NCBI GenBank assembly: GCA_017948555.1
Contig: JAFMYY010000025.1
Location: forward strand, 29,933 to 93,932
Origin: Cesiribacteraceae bacterium YIM B00369
GTDB taxonomy: Bacteria; Bacteroidota; Bacteroidia; Cytophagales; Cyclobacteriaceae
DNA length: 64,000 bases
Reading direction: 5' to 3'
A program made the translations under genes and the position numbers. Shown one piece after another: positions 25,263-34,894 of the stretch. Under the pieces are notes generated by a model. It saw only the letters and a program-made list of their open reading frames with translations. It was not told where the DNA came from and made no database searches. Each line of letters begins with the position of its first letter. The first letter of the stretch is position 1.

Positions 25263-26921
25263 TTAATACTTACTTTTTCTGTCAGCTCTTTTTAATGCTT
25301 CATAGGCATTAACAATGCCACCTGTGGAAGAAAGCTTTTTAAAGCGCACCAAAGCATCTTCTGATCCGTCTTCCTCACTTCCTGCACCCGGCATATTAAC
25401 TTTATCGCGTCTGTAGTTCAGGGTCGATTTCATAATGATTTTCTTAACCTGCTCAGCAGTGAGGTCAGGATAATAAGCCATTATCAGAGCTGCCACACCT
25501 GAGGTAACAGGAGCAGCCATGCTTGTACCGCTCAGACTCTCATATTCATTGCCGGGAGTAGTAGAGTAAATATCCACCCCGGGAGCAAAAACATCTACAG
25601 TTTTACGGCCAAAGTTCGAGAATGTACCAACAAAATTAGTTGGGCCACCCCAGGCCGATGCTCCTACTTCGAGCCAGTTATCTGCTGTCTTTTTAGAGTT
25701 TAAAAACCTTTTGGTCGGGAAATTTCCTTCCACATCAATATCCTTTCCGTCGTTACCAGCCGCATGAACAAGTAAAACCCCTTTTTCCGCTGCATATTTA
25801 ACAGCCGCATCCACCGCTTCTTTCTGAGGAGAATAAGCTTTACCAAAGCTCATGTTAATTACCTGCGCGCCATTATCCACTGCATAATAAATAGCATTTG
25901 CCACATCTTTATCGCGCTCATCGCCATTTGGTACTGCACGCACAACCATAATCTTTACCGGTGCTGCAATACCATCTATTCCTATACTGTTTCCGCGCTC
26001 AGCGGCAATAATACCAGCCACGTGGGTTCCGTGCTGTGCATCCGGGCCTTTTACATCATTATTCCCGTAATAGCGCTCATTTAAATCGTCCGGGTTGTCA
26101 CCTACAATATGGCGGCTGTCAAACTCCGGATTGTAATTATATTGCAGAAAGCGGGTAAAGTATTTGTAGCCCTGCTGCATCTGATCATCAGAGAGACCAT
26201 TGGTTCTGGCAAACTGCATAACTGCTTTAGCTTCCTTCAAGGCATCGGTTTCAGGAGAAAACGCTGCTATCGATTCCTCATCCAGTTCCTCCTGCCCCAA
26301 AGCCTCTTTCAGTTGCTCTTTAGCCTGCTCATAACGTTCATAAAAACCAAGAAAGCCGGATGCCTGCTCGCTCAGCCTGTTTACTTCTCCTTCAAACTCT
26401 TCCTTTACTTCCTGATAAAGGGCAAACTCTTCCTTATTTTCTACCTCTGCAGCACTTTTCCCTTCATATTTTGCATTCAGCTTCCTGTATATACGGGTTA
26501 CCTCGTAGGTATCGAAATTAACATTTTCCCCGTTTTTTCCTCCTATAAAATTCCATCCATGCACGTCATCAATGTAACCATTTTTATCATCGTCAATGCC
26601 ATTACCTGGAATCTCGCCCGGGTTCACCCATATCTTATCTTTCAGGTCTTCGTGCTCCACATCAATTCCCGAATCTATAACAGCCACAATTATTTCCTTT
26701 TGCGGCTTTTTGCCTTCCAGGAGCTGGCTGTAAGCTCTTTCAGTGCTGATGCCGGGTACCCCGTTCGCTTCAGGGTCGAGGTGAAACCAGTTATCGGGAG
26801 CCTCGGTGAGGGTATCGGCTACCTGGCCTTTTTTAGATTGCAGGACTCCTCCATCCACACTTCCGGTAAATAAAAGCATAGTAAGGAAACCTGGAATAAG
26901 AAAACGATTAAATTTTATCAT
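25263..26921 (-). CDS. S8-family serine peptidase (subtilase), exported
   Basis: About 552 residues from the chosen ATG, which opens a signal peptide (MIKFNRFLIPGFLTMLLFTG); an earlier in-frame ATG (27002) would bury it. The subtilase triad is present: Asp in VIDSGID near residue 80, His in HGTHVAGI near 295 and Ser in SGTSMAAP near 465; the oxyanion Asn lies in HAAGNDG. Between Asp and His there is an insertion of well over 100 residues, mostly charged helix (NKEEFALYQEV and on), beyond the DDKNGYIDDVHGWNF segment usual for Bacteroidota members. No T9SS tail is seen; the end is KRADRKSKY. Probably periplasmic or surface-attached. Confidence 0.92.
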   Translation of the reverse strand: MIKFNRFLIPGFLTMLLFTGSVDGGVLQSKKGQVADTLTEAPDNWFHLDPEANGVPGISTERAYSQLLEGKKPQKEIIVAVIDSGIDVEHEDLKDKIWVNPGEIPGNGIDDDKNGYIDDVHGWNFIGGKNGENVNFDTYEVTRIYRKLNAKYEGKSAAEVENKEEFALYQEVKEEFEGEVNRLSEQASGFLGFYERYEQAKEQLKEALGQEELDEESIAAFSPETDALKEAKAVMQFARTNGLSDDQMQQGYKYFTRFLQYNYNPEFDSRHIVGDNPDDLNERYYGNNDVKGPDAQHGTHVAGIIAAERGNSIGIDGIAAPVKIMVVRAVPNGDERDKDVANAIYYAVDNGAQVINMSFGKAYSPQKEAVDAAVKYAAEKGVLLVHAAGNDGKDIDVEGNFPTKRFLNSKKTADNWLEVGASAWGGPTNFVGTFSNFGRKTVDVFAPGVDIYSTTPGNEYESLSGTSMAAPVTSGVAALIMAYYPDLTAEQVKKIIMKSTLNYRRDKVNMPGAGSEEDGSEDALVRFKKLSSTGGIVNAYEALKRADRKSKY

Positions 26922-27073
26922 GGAAACTTTCGATATTTGTTCAGATATTATTGTTTTGTCTATTATAAAGCTGAAGAAAGTAAAATATTTCCTTTCAGCC
27001 AAGAATTAAGTTTTCTCCGGATTATAAATTACTTAAACCGGTTAATGTAACCAGCTTTTTAACCCTGAATAAC

Positions 27074-28489
27074 ATGAAAAAATTCATATCCGGAGTGTTT
27101 ATCACTATATTTATTCTTCTCTCAGGGCAGCATGAGCTTTCGGCACAATCCATTACCGGCCGCTGGGAAGGTACTCTGGCGCACGGTGGCAGCCAGTTAA
27201 GAATTGTTTTTAATATTGAAAAAAAGAACAACAAACTCAGTGCCACACTTGACAGCCCTGACCAGGGAGCACGTGGCATAAAGGTAGACAGCATTCGACA
27301 AAAAGCAGACAGTCTTTTTCTTTTTTTACATCAGCCGGGGGCTTCCTTTAGCGGGAAAATAAGGAAGAAGCCACAGGAAATTGAGGGCAGCTGGAAGCAG
27401 GCGGGCATCAGCATACCTGTACGGCTGAAAAAAACAGCAGCTGAAACCTTACCCTCCCGCCCGCAACTGCCTGAGGAACCTTACCCCTACCATTCCGAAG
27501 AGGTTAGCTTTCTGAATAAAGCAGAGGGCATCAATCTCTCCGGTACGTTTACAAGGCCAAAAAAAGAGGGGCAGTTTCCGGCAGTGGTATTGGTTTCCGG
27601 CTCAGGCCCCCAGGACAGGGACGAAACAATTATGGACCATAAGCCATTTCTGGTAATTGCCGATTACCTTACCCGCCGGGGCATTGCGGTGCTGAGATAT
27701 GATGACAGGGGATTTGGAAAAAGTGCAGGAAACTTTACCAGCGCCACCACCAATGATTTTGCCTCAGATGCAGCCGCAGCAATAGATTACCTCCAGAACA
27801 GACCCGATGTGCACGCAAACCAGATTGGGATAATCGGCCACAGCGAAGGTGGCATAATTGCCCCTATGGTTTCTGAAATGAAAAAGCCGGTGGCCTTTGT
27901 TGTTCTTTTGGCGGCTCCTGTCCTGCCGGGATACGATCTTTTACTCCTCCAGAATGAAACCATCAGGAGGCAGCAAGGCAACACAGAAGAAGAAATAAGT
28001 ACCTCACTTGCCATCCAGCGGAAGTTATTGAAGATAGTAAAAGAGGAACAGGATAGCCGGAAAGCCAGTGAAGAGCTGAGAAAACATTTACTTGCTGCTT
28101 ATGACAGCCTCCCTGCCGGAGTGCGCCGGTCAGGAGATGCTTCACAGGCAGTTATAAGTGGTCAGCTGGCCCAGCTCCTCTCCCCCTGGTTCCGGAACTT
28201 TGTCAGCTACAACCCGGCAGCATCATTCTCTTCACTGAATAAACCTGCCCTGGCACTCTACGGCACCAAAGATGTACAGGTACCCGCAAAGGAAAATGCC
28301 GGGGCGCTGACGCAGATTATTACGCAACACAACAAAAGTAATATCAGGGTGGAAGTACTGGAAGGACTCAACCACCTTTTTCAGCCTGCCGGCAGCGGCC
28401 TGCCCGATGAATACAACCGCATAGAAACCACCATTGCCCCGGAGGTACTGGAGTTAATGAGTGATTGGATTAAAGAGCAGCTTCCTTAA
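27074..28489 (+). CDS. Secreted alpha/beta hydrolase
   Basis: A 471-residue protein with a signal peptide (about 1-24), an N-terminal beta-rich domain of about 110 residues with repeated G-x-W patterns (TGRWEGTL, EGSWKQAG), and an alpha/beta hydrolase core. The nucleophile is Ser in GHSEGG near residue 257, the acid Asp in GTKDVQVP near 399 and the His in GLNHLF near 433. The oxyanion-side motif VSGSGPQDRDE is typical of a Bacteroidota esterase/acyl-hydrolase group often annotated as alpha/beta hydrolase or S9-like. The substrate is unknown. It is divergent from the S8 protease gene, 152 bp away. Confidence 0.88.
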   Translation: MKKFISGVFITIFILLSGQHELSAQSITGRWEGTLAHGGSQLRIVFNIEKKNNKLSATLDSPDQGARGIKVDSIRQKADSLFLFLHQPGASFSGKIRKKPQEIEGSWKQAGISIPVRLKKTAAETLPSRPQLPEEPYPYHSEEVSFLNKAEGINLSGTFTRPKKEGQFPAVVLVSGSGPQDRDETIMDHKPFLVIADYLTRRGIAVLRYDDRGFGKSAGNFTSATTNDFASDAAAAIDYLQNRPDVHANQIGIIGHSEGGIIAPMVSEMKKPVAFVVLLAAPVLPGYDLLLLQNETIRRQQGNTEEEISTSLAIQRKLLKIVKEEQDSRKASEELRKHLLAAYDSLPAGVRRSGDASQAVISGQLAQLLSPWFRNFVSYNPAASFSSLNKPALALYGTKDVQVPAKENAGALTQIITQHNKSNIRVEVLEGLNHLFQPAGSGLPDEYNRIETTIAPEVLELMSDWIKEQLP

Positions 28490-28617
28490 AAACATCCCGG
28501 ATCAGCTTTCCCTGCCCCCGGCCAGCTTCTGATAACCCAGATTAAACTGACATATAATTTATAAAGATCAAAGCGGAAAAATATATTCAAAGAAACACAA
28601 ACCAAATTCTCTTTTTT

Positions 28618-28651
28618 TTTGTCATTGATACGGTAAAAGGAATTACTTTTG
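28618..28651 (+). promoter_or_regulatory. Bacteroidota-type promoter for the COG2426 gene
   Basis: TTTG at 28618-28621 and TACTTTTG at 28644-28651 are 22 bp apart. The ATG follows 16 bp after the -7 box, so the leader would be very short. Confidence 0.5.
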
Positions 28652-28667
28652 TATTCTTTAATAAAAT

Positions 28668-29132
28668 ATGTATTACATTATTCTCCTCACTTTCGCTTTA
28701 AGTATCTCTCCACTTGGAGAGGCCAGAGTTGGAATTCCATATGGTATCATTAATGGATTAAATCCAATTTTAGCTTTGATGATAGGGCTTATAGGGAACC
28801 TCCTCATTTTTCCTGTATTCATGTATCTTATCGATACTTTTAATGCAAAATTCTGGCGGTATAAATTTTACAAAAAGCAAAACATCAAGCTTATCCGCAG
28901 AGCGAAAAAGGGAGTGGGAGCAAATATCCAGAAATATGGCTTTTGGGGGCTTATGATTTTTGTAATGATCCCCCTGCCAACAACAGGGGCGTATATTGGA
29001 ACCATTGCAGCCTATATATTCAAACTGGAACGCAGGGAAGCTTTTATTGCCATCAGCCTTGGTGTAATTGTTTCCTGTATAATTATGGCCGTCAGCACGC
29101 ACTTCAGCCTTTTAGGCATTTCCTTATTTTAA
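28668..29132 (+). CDS. Small multidrug-export-like membrane protein (COG2426)
   Basis: A 154-residue integral membrane protein with about four hydrophobic segments. The early SPLGEARVGIPYGI and the later MIPLPTTGAYIGT motif are characteristic of the COG2426 family, named putative small multidrug export protein. Transport activity has little direct support for the family as a whole. It has its own promoter and converges on arfB. Confidence 0.82.
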   Translation: MYYIILLTFALSISPLGEARVGIPYGIINGLNPILALMIGLIGNLLIFPVFMYLIDTFNAKFWRYKFYKKQNIKLIRRAKKGVGANIQKYGFWGLMIFVMIPLPTTGAYIGTIAAYIFKLERREAFIAISLGVIVSCIIMAVSTHFSLLGISLF

Positions 29133-29143
29133 AAAGGCCGGCC

Positions 29144-29557
29144 TTATAACCCCTGCCTCATCTTTTTTTTCTCAGAATGCTTTTTCTTTGAATCGAGCCG
29201 CTTCTTAACAGAACTCTTAGTGGGTTTAGTGGCTTTGCGTGCTTTGCGGGGTGCATAGGCTTTCTCCATTAACTGATTAAATTTAGCAATAGCAGCTTCC
29301 TTATTTTGCAGTTGGGTACGCATATGCTGAGCTGTAATAATCAGCTCGCCATCAGTGCTTATCCTTGAAGCAAGCCTCTGCAGAATAACCTCCTTATCAT
29401 GCTCCGTAAGTGTGGGAGAGTTGGTTACATTGAAACGAAGGGTTACTTTACTGTTCACCTTATTAACATTTTGACCACCGGGCCCGCCGCTTTTAGAGGC
29501 AGTGATGACCAGCTCGTTTGTAACATCTTTATTTTTTATCAGGGCTGTTAAATCCAT
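29144..29557 (-). CDS. arfB: Alternative ribosome-rescue peptidyl-tRNA hydrolase ArfB
   Basis: A 137-residue class-I release-factor-like protein that frees stalled ribosomes lacking a stop codon. The catalytic GGQ is at residues 27-29 within SGGPGGQNVNKV, and the C-terminal tail after residue 100 is strongly basic (KKRLDSKKKHSEKKK), as needed to enter the empty mRNA channel. No codon-recognition domain is present, which separates it from RF1/RF2. It is a single gene, convergent with the COG2426 gene 11 bp away. Confidence 0.94.
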   Translation of the reverse strand: MDLTALIKNKDVTNELVITASKSGGPGGQNVNKVNSKVTLRFNVTNSPTLTEHDKEVILQRLASRISTDGELIITAQHMRTQLQNKEAAIAKFNQLMEKAYAPRKARKATKPTKSSVKKRLDSKKKHSEKKKMRQGL

Positions 29558-29795
29558 AAGTTATTCTACGGGCTTTTTTCTTCAAAGATATATAAGGCAT
29601 GCATCTGCATAAAAGCAAAAAAGGTAATCTGCCCGTAAAAGTCAAAAAACCAGAGATTATTCCATTCCAATCCGCAATTTTTCTGCCGGGAATCCGGCAG
29701 AAAGGGATTTATAATGTTTTGCGTGGGCTGAATCTAATAGAGCCGGGCTTCGTACCACTAAAGAGGATTACGATCAACCAAAACATAAAAAGCCG

Positions 29796-31085
29796 ATGAG
29801 AACCGCCACAAAAGAGGAAAATCCAGCTGCAGGTCCTGATGACAAAGCACGTAAGCAGGAATACGAAAAACTGTTCAGGGAACTTCAGAGCCAGGAAAAA
29901 GGCAGTGTAACACTTCAGAAACTGCTTGACCGGCTAACCGCTAACGGAATCTCAGAAAACGACCCGCGCCTTGAAAAATGTTTACACCCTTACCTTCGAA
30001 AAGAAAATGGTTTAAATACAGAGCTTGATCAGCCCCGGTTTACTGAACTGCTGCAGGAGGCGCCGGATAACCTTTTGGGCAGGGCTATTGAAAGAAAACT
30101 GGCCATTCCTGATTTTATGGGTTTCAAAAAGGATATTGAGGAGATTTATAACGAAACCAAACACAATACAGAAGGAAGAACAGACTCTTCACTCCCTCAC
30201 CCGAAAACAGAGGGCCCTCCTGCTTTTGCTGTTTCCATCTGCACAACAGACGGACAAATCCTTCAGCTGGGCCATCATGAGCTGGCTTTTTCAATTCAGT
30301 CAATTTGCAAACCCATCAACTATGCCATTGCCCTGGAGGATGCCGGAGAAGAAACCCTCCTCCGCCATGTAGGCGTTGAGCCGGGAAGCGAAAGCTTCGA
30401 CACGGCCATGATTTTAAATGAAAAAGACCTGCCGCACAATCCGTTAATCAACTCAGGCGCTATTATGACCTCTTCCCTTATCAGGCCTGAGGACAAGCTG
30501 AATGAGCGGCTGAAATATGTGATGGACCATTGGGAAGGGCTTTGCGGAGATAAGCCTGTCAGCTATAAGGAGGAATCTTTTGTAGCTGAAAGGGAATCTG
30601 CTGATAAAAATTTTGCGCTCGCTTATTTAATGCAGGAGCGGGGTGCCTTTCCTGAAAATACCGACCTGAACGAAACAATCAATTTCTACCTTAAATGCTG
30701 TGCTATTGAGGTGGGGATTGATTCCCTGGCACATGCTGCTGCCACTTTGGCAAATTACGGCGTTTGCCCCTCTACCGGCAAAAAGGTTTTCAAACACGAT
30801 ACCGTCAGAAACACTTTAAGCCTGATGTTCTCCTGCGGAATGTATGATCATTCAGGTGAGTTTGCCTTTAAGGTTGGGCTTCCTGCAAAGAGTGGAATTG
30901 CAGGAGGGCTAATGGTGGTAATCCCAAACCTTATGGGAATTGCCATTTATTCACCACCTCTGGATGCCCACGGAAACTCCGTCCGCGGTATAAACTTCTG
31001 CGAAAAGCTGGTTGAAAAATTTAATTTTCATGCCTTTGATGCTGCAGCAGCATCCTGCCATGGAAAAAAGGACCCTCGACTGTAG
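29796..31085 (+). CDS. glsA: Glutaminase with N-terminal helical extension
   Basis: A 429-residue serine-dependent glutaminase that hydrolyses glutamine to glutamate and ammonia. The catalytic Ser and Lys are in SIQSICKP near residues 168-171. NPLINSGAIM, the ESADKNFALAY block and the C-terminal KSGIAGGLMVVIP are family hallmarks. Most bacterial glutaminases are near 310 residues; this one carries about 115 extra N-terminal residues, helical and charged, ending in an IPDFMGFKKDIEEIY-like linker. That resembles the N-terminal region of eukaryotic GLS enzymes, although their C-terminal ankyrin repeats are absent. It is not clearly part of an operon. Confidence 0.92.
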   Translation: MRTATKEENPAAGPDDKARKQEYEKLFRELQSQEKGSVTLQKLLDRLTANGISENDPRLEKCLHPYLRKENGLNTELDQPRFTELLQEAPDNLLGRAIERKLAIPDFMGFKKDIEEIYNETKHNTEGRTDSSLPHPKTEGPPAFAVSICTTDGQILQLGHHELAFSIQSICKPINYAIALEDAGEETLLRHVGVEPGSESFDTAMILNEKDLPHNPLINSGAIMTSSLIRPEDKLNERLKYVMDHWEGLCGDKPVSYKEESFVAERESADKNFALAYLMQERGAFPENTDLNETINFYLKCCAIEVGIDSLAHAAATLANYGVCPSTGKKVFKHDTVRNTLSLMFSCGMYDHSGEFAFKVGLPAKSGIAGGLMVVIPNLMGIAIYSPPLDAHGNSVRGINFCEKLVEKFNFHAFDAAAASCHGKKDPRL

Positions 31086-31152
31086 TGTTACCTGTAGTAT
31101 AACCTGAGCTAAGTGAATTTAAAATGCCACGGAAAATGTAAACGGGAGCTTT

Positions 31153-31833
31153 TTAAAGAAAGTTCCCCTCAGTAAACTGCTCATAATCGAACTCCTCAGG
31201 CCGGATAAAAAAATACTCCGGATCAAAAGGATTAGAGAAACCCAGCTTCTGGTAATAATGAAAAAGTTTATACTGAGCCTGCTCAAGATCAGATTCCAGT
31301 TCTTCCAGTTTCATCTTTTTCCGCCATTCGGAGGTGTAGGTATCATCGGCCTCATATTGTAACGGGCAGGCCTTTACCACCACCAGGCCACAACTTCCGT
31401 AAAAACGTTCAAGGATATTTTTGATCAGCCACTTTCCTATGCCCTTCTTCCTGTATCCGGGAAGCAATTCAATTTGTTCAATAAAGCAAATATCGTAACT
31501 CGTCAGCAGATCGTATTCAAAGAACTTATCAAGCTTCGACCAGTAATCATCTTCATCGGCAAGGTTAAATAAAGCTTCAGCCATCCGGAGGATACTTTCT
31601 GTGGCATCAAAAATATCAAACAGAGGATAATCAAAATCCAAAGCCCTGTTCATTTGCAACAGGCTAAGACTACCTTTCCCGATTAACTCTTCTTTTCCCC
31701 TTCTTTCATCTGTTACATGATACACGTTAAGGGAAACATCATTTATATAATCTGTTGGCTCCTCTCCTATTGTACCATCGTTCATAAAGGAGGAAAACAC
31801 ATAATCGATCCGGAATAACTCTTCTTCTGGCAT
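31153..31833 (-). CDS. GNAT-like acetyltransferase
   Basis: About 226 residues from the ATG at 31833 (MPEEELFRIDYV); the longer frame runs into the exporter gene upstream and its first 41 residues look non-coding. The acetyl-CoA motif of the GNAT fold is visible as IEQIELLPGYRKKGIGKWLI, followed by a helix and a strand (GLVVVKACPLQ). The first 110 residues are acidic and beta-rich and not recognised. The substrate is unknown. It is 70 bp downstream of the ABC exporter gene and likely co-transcribed. Confidence 0.75.
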   Translation of the reverse strand: MPEEELFRIDYVFSSFMNDGTIGEEPTDYINDVSLNVYHVTDERRGKEELIGKGSLSLLQMNRALDFDYPLFDIFDATESILRMAEALFNLADEDDYWSKLDKFFEYDLLTSYDICFIEQIELLPGYRKKGIGKWLIKNILERFYGSCGLVVVKACPLQYEADDTYTSEWRKKMKLEELESDLEQAQYKLFHYYQKLGFSNPFDPEYFFIRPEEFDYEQFTEGNFL

Positions 31834-31903
31834 TATAAATCTTATTTGTTCGTTGCTTTTTTGTTGGTTGGGTTTACTTCGCTGCCTGCTGATGCCTGAA
31901 GAC

Positions 31904-33655
31904 TTAAATTCTGGCCTGGTAAGTATACAATTGATAATACCTTCCCTTCTTCTCAATTAACTCCTCATGTTTACCTCTTTCCGCAATCCGGCCCTGCTCA
32001 ATAACAAGAATCTGGCTGGCCTGCCGGATGGTACTCAGGCGGTGGGCAATTACAAAGGTAGTTCTTCCTTTCATTAATTCCTTCAGGCTGGCCTGTATCA
32101 GGGTTTCACTTTCTGTATCGAGGTTAGAGGTGGCCTCGTCCAGTATCAGGATTCGCGGGTCGGCAAGAATAGCTCTTGCTATCGCAATCCGCTGGCGCTG
32201 CCCTCCAGATAATTTCACGCCCCGTTCCCCGATAAGCGTATCAAGTCCCTTTTCAAAACGGTCGGTAAACTCCTGTACATGAGCAGCAAGAACAGCCCCT
32301 CTTAACTGCTCTTCCGTTGCATCAGGCCGCGGAAAAAGGATATTATCACGAATGCTGCCTTCAAAGAGAAAATCGTCCTGCAATACTACTCCTAACCTGC
32401 TCCGGAAGCTTTCCAGACTTATTTCCTGCAGGTTCTGCCCATCCACTGTTATCGTTCCGCTGTCAGGATTGAGGAAACTTGCAGCCAGGCCGGCAATAGT
32501 CGTCTTTCCGGACCCTGATGTTCCTACCAAAGCGGTTACTGAACCTGCAGGGGCCTCAAAGCTTACATTCTTAACCACATCCTTTCCTTCCTCATAAGCA
32601 AAGGAAACCTCCTTAAAAACGATTTCACCCAAAATCTTTTCCGGCCGGATATTACGCACCCTTTCATCTTCTTCCAGCGGCCTGTTCATTATTTCTTCTG
32701 TCCTGTCCAGTCCGGCAAAAGCCTCCGTCAGCTGACTGCCAATGTTGCTCATCTGCACGATTGGGGCAATCATAAACCCAAGATACAAGGTAAAGGCCAG
32801 GAAGTCGCCAAAAGTCAGCTGCCCGTCCATAATCATATAGCCCCCCAGCCCCATAATACCTGCCGAAGCCAAACCAAGCAGCAAAGTTGCAGCGCTGGTT
32901 ACGAAACTGGTGGTAAGCAAACTTTCTTTTATATTCAGGAACAGGCGGTTAACCCCCGCCTCAAAAGTTTTTATTTCCTGTGCCTCTGCATTAAATCCTT
33001 TAATTACCCTTACTCCTCCTAAAGTTTCGGTCAAGCGTCCGGTTACTTCAGCAGTAATTACCCCGCGCTCCCTGAAAATGGGCCGTATTTTCCCGAAAGC
33101 TTTAAGGGAAATAACACCAAAAATAAGTACAGGAACAAGTACATAAAGCGTCATTAACGGACTTATCAGGATAAGTAAAACCAGACAGATGGCTGCCGTG
33201 AGGATGCCACCAATCATCTGGGCAAAGCCGGTGCCTACCAGGTTACGTACCCCTTCCACATCTGTCATTATGCGCGATACGAGCTCACCTGTTTTGGTAT
33301 TATCGAAAAAGCGGACCGGCAGGCGGATAATATGCCTCTGCACCTTTACCCTGAGCTGAGCGATGAGGTGCTGTGCTTCCACGCTCAGGATCTGGGTTAG
33401 CGCAAAAGAAGTTACTGATTGAATAATTATGGCTGCAACCACAGCAATAATCAGCCATTTCAGCAGCTCCATATCATTATTGGGAATTACCTCATCCATC
33501 AGGTATTTACTGGCGCCCGGCAAAACAAGCCCCGCTAACCTGCTGATTACCACCAGCACCAGACCAAAGATCAGTTGTTTCTTCCGCGGCCATATAATAG
33601 TTTTAAAAACATGACCAATGCTTACTTTATTCTGAGACGGCTTAGGCTTTAACAT
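31904..33655 (-). CDS. ABC exporter, permease fused to ATPase (type IV fold, MsbA-like)
   Basis: A 583-residue half transporter. Six membrane helices lie in residues about 20-305, with the coupling pattern DNTKTGELVSRI. The ATPase has Walker A GTSGSGKTT near 375, the Q-loop, signature LSGGQRQRIA near 485, Walker B ILILDEATSNLD and switch His in IAHRLST. It should act as a homodimer and export lipids, drugs or peptides; the substrate cannot be inferred. The GNAT gene follows on the same strand. Confidence 0.93.
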   Translation of the reverse strand: MLKPKPSQNKVSIGHVFKTIIWPRKKQLIFGLVLVVISRLAGLVLPGASKYLMDEVIPNNDMELLKWLIIAVVAAIIIQSVTSFALTQILSVEAQHLIAQLRVKVQRHIIRLPVRFFDNTKTGELVSRIMTDVEGVRNLVGTGFAQMIGGILTAAICLVLLILISPLMTLYVLVPVLIFGVISLKAFGKIRPIFRERGVITAEVTGRLTETLGGVRVIKGFNAEAQEIKTFEAGVNRLFLNIKESLLTTSFVTSAATLLLGLASAGIMGLGGYMIMDGQLTFGDFLAFTLYLGFMIAPIVQMSNIGSQLTEAFAGLDRTEEIMNRPLEEDERVRNIRPEKILGEIVFKEVSFAYEEGKDVVKNVSFEAPAGSVTALVGTSGSGKTTIAGLAASFLNPDSGTITVDGQNLQEISLESFRSRLGVVLQDDFLFEGSIRDNILFPRPDATEEQLRGAVLAAHVQEFTDRFEKGLDTLIGERGVKLSGGQRQRIAIARAILADPRILILDEATSNLDTESETLIQASLKELMKGRTTFVIAHRLSTIRQASQILVIEQGRIAERGKHEELIEKKGRYYQLYTYQARI

Positions 33656-33740
33656 TCAGGCAAAATTATTTATAAAAGGAAACAGCAGCAGGAAAAACCG
33701 GGAATTACAACAGGCTCTTTTTTATTATAAGAGGGGGATC

Positions 33741-34670
33741 TTATTTGTTTTCCAGCTCATTCAGCAATTTTATTGCCAGGCTGTTATTTTTGAGCACTGC
33801 CTCAGAGGCCCAGAATTTTGCGGCCTCAATATTTCCCATAGCCTCATAAATTACTGCAAGATTGAAACAGGCTCTTGCAGCAGTTTTACTGTTTCCGTAC
33901 GACAAAGGCTCCAGCAAAGCAATGGCTTCCTGCCATTCTTTTTCAGCCATTTTAGCTGCCGCACCTCTGAGTTTATTGGAGGAATAATAAGGGCGTGCAT
34001 ATTTAACAGGCTGTGGCCAAAGCCTTTTCCAGTAATCGTAACCCGTAAACCAGGCTATGTCTTTAATTTCGTCTCCGGCATTTTTCATAGCCGGGGCTCC
34101 TGTAACCAACCCTAAAACAAGCGGTCTGGATTTATAAAGCCCCTCCTCACTAAGCTCTGCCCCGTCGAGCTTATTTCCAAGGCTGTCATAAAGGGTCCAT
34201 GAGGAGTTAGCCACAAGGGTATAGTATATAATAAAAGATTCCGATCCATCCTCTCTGGTAACACTTTCTGTTTCCTTTTTCATTTTAACACTAAAATCAT
34301 CCAGAGAAAGTAAAAGGTGGTACTCATTCTGCCGGTAAATTTCCCGGAGCTGGCTTTGTGAAAGTAAGCCGCCCCCCGAATTAAGGAAGAATGCACTGTC
34401 AGAATGAATTAATGAATAAGTGCTGTCTTCAATAATTGCATCTACAGCCCCAAAAAAAGCTTCCTTTGCCCCTGAGCTGTAAATTTTCAATTCATCCTCC
34501 GACAGCAAGGAATCAGGACTGTAATTATTAACAGCCACCACTTTCCATTGATCGGGCCTGATATTTACCTCTGCAGGTTTTGAATTTTCCACAACCAAAA
34601 CAGAGGTACAGCTCACCTGCAATACAGCAGTTAAAAGAGCAAATAAAAACCAGTAAAATCCCTTTTTCAT
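33741..34670 (-). CDS. DUF6340-like lipoprotein with C-terminal TPR-like repeats
   Basis: About 309 residues from the ATG at 34670, which gives a lipoprotein signal MKKGFYWFLFALLTAVLQVSC with Cys at residue 21; the ATG ten codons upstream is less likely. The N-terminal part (VVAVNNYSPDSLL and LLLSLDDFSV) fits a family of Bacteroidota lipoproteins annotated as DUF6340. The last 70 residues form TPR-like helices (ARACFNLAVIYEAMGN). It is probably anchored in the outer membrane facing the periplasm. Function unknown. Confidence 0.78.
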   Translation of the reverse strand: MKKGFYWFLFALLTAVLQVSCTSVLVVENSKPAEVNIRPDQWKVVAVNNYSPDSLLSEDELKIYSSGAKEAFFGAVDAIIEDSTYSLIHSDSAFFLNSGGGLLSQSQLREIYRQNEYHLLLSLDDFSVKMKKETESVTREDGSESFIIYYTLVANSSWTLYDSLGNKLDGAELSEEGLYKSRPLVLGLVTGAPAMKNAGDEIKDIAWFTGYDYWKRLWPQPVKYARPYYSSNKLRGAAAKMAEKEWQEAIALLEPLSYGNSKTAARACFNLAVIYEAMGNIEAAKFWASEAVLKNNSLAIKLLNELENK

Positions 34671-34894
34671 AAGATTATCAGACAGGGATGCAAGATACAA
34701 AAGTGCCCTTAAGGTTGAACACGGCTACAGGAAAATTTAAGCTCTCCGGAAAAAGAAGCCGGTAAAATTGCCCGATGGAGGAGTATTGCCATTAAAAACA
34801 GCCCGGGACTCGCTGTAACCGGTATAGAAATAAATACCCATTCTTTGTTCTTGCAGGCAGGCTGCCCCGGAGGTTTAAAACCGGAGCCAGAAAT

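Noticed and set aside
26109..26873. 254-codon frame opposite the S8 protease
   Set aside because: It is antisense to a firmly identified gene; the Phe/Ile/Leu-rich translation is the mirror of a Glu/Lys-rich coding strand.
29134..29145. 12-bp palindrome AAGGCCGGCCTT between the COG2426 gene and arfB
   Set aside because: No loop and no T run; too short to call a terminator or operator.
29599..29799. 66-codon plus-strand frame before the glutaminase gene, overlapping it by 4 bp
   Set aside because: The overlap looks operon-like, but the translation is basic, low in information and has no family features or start context.
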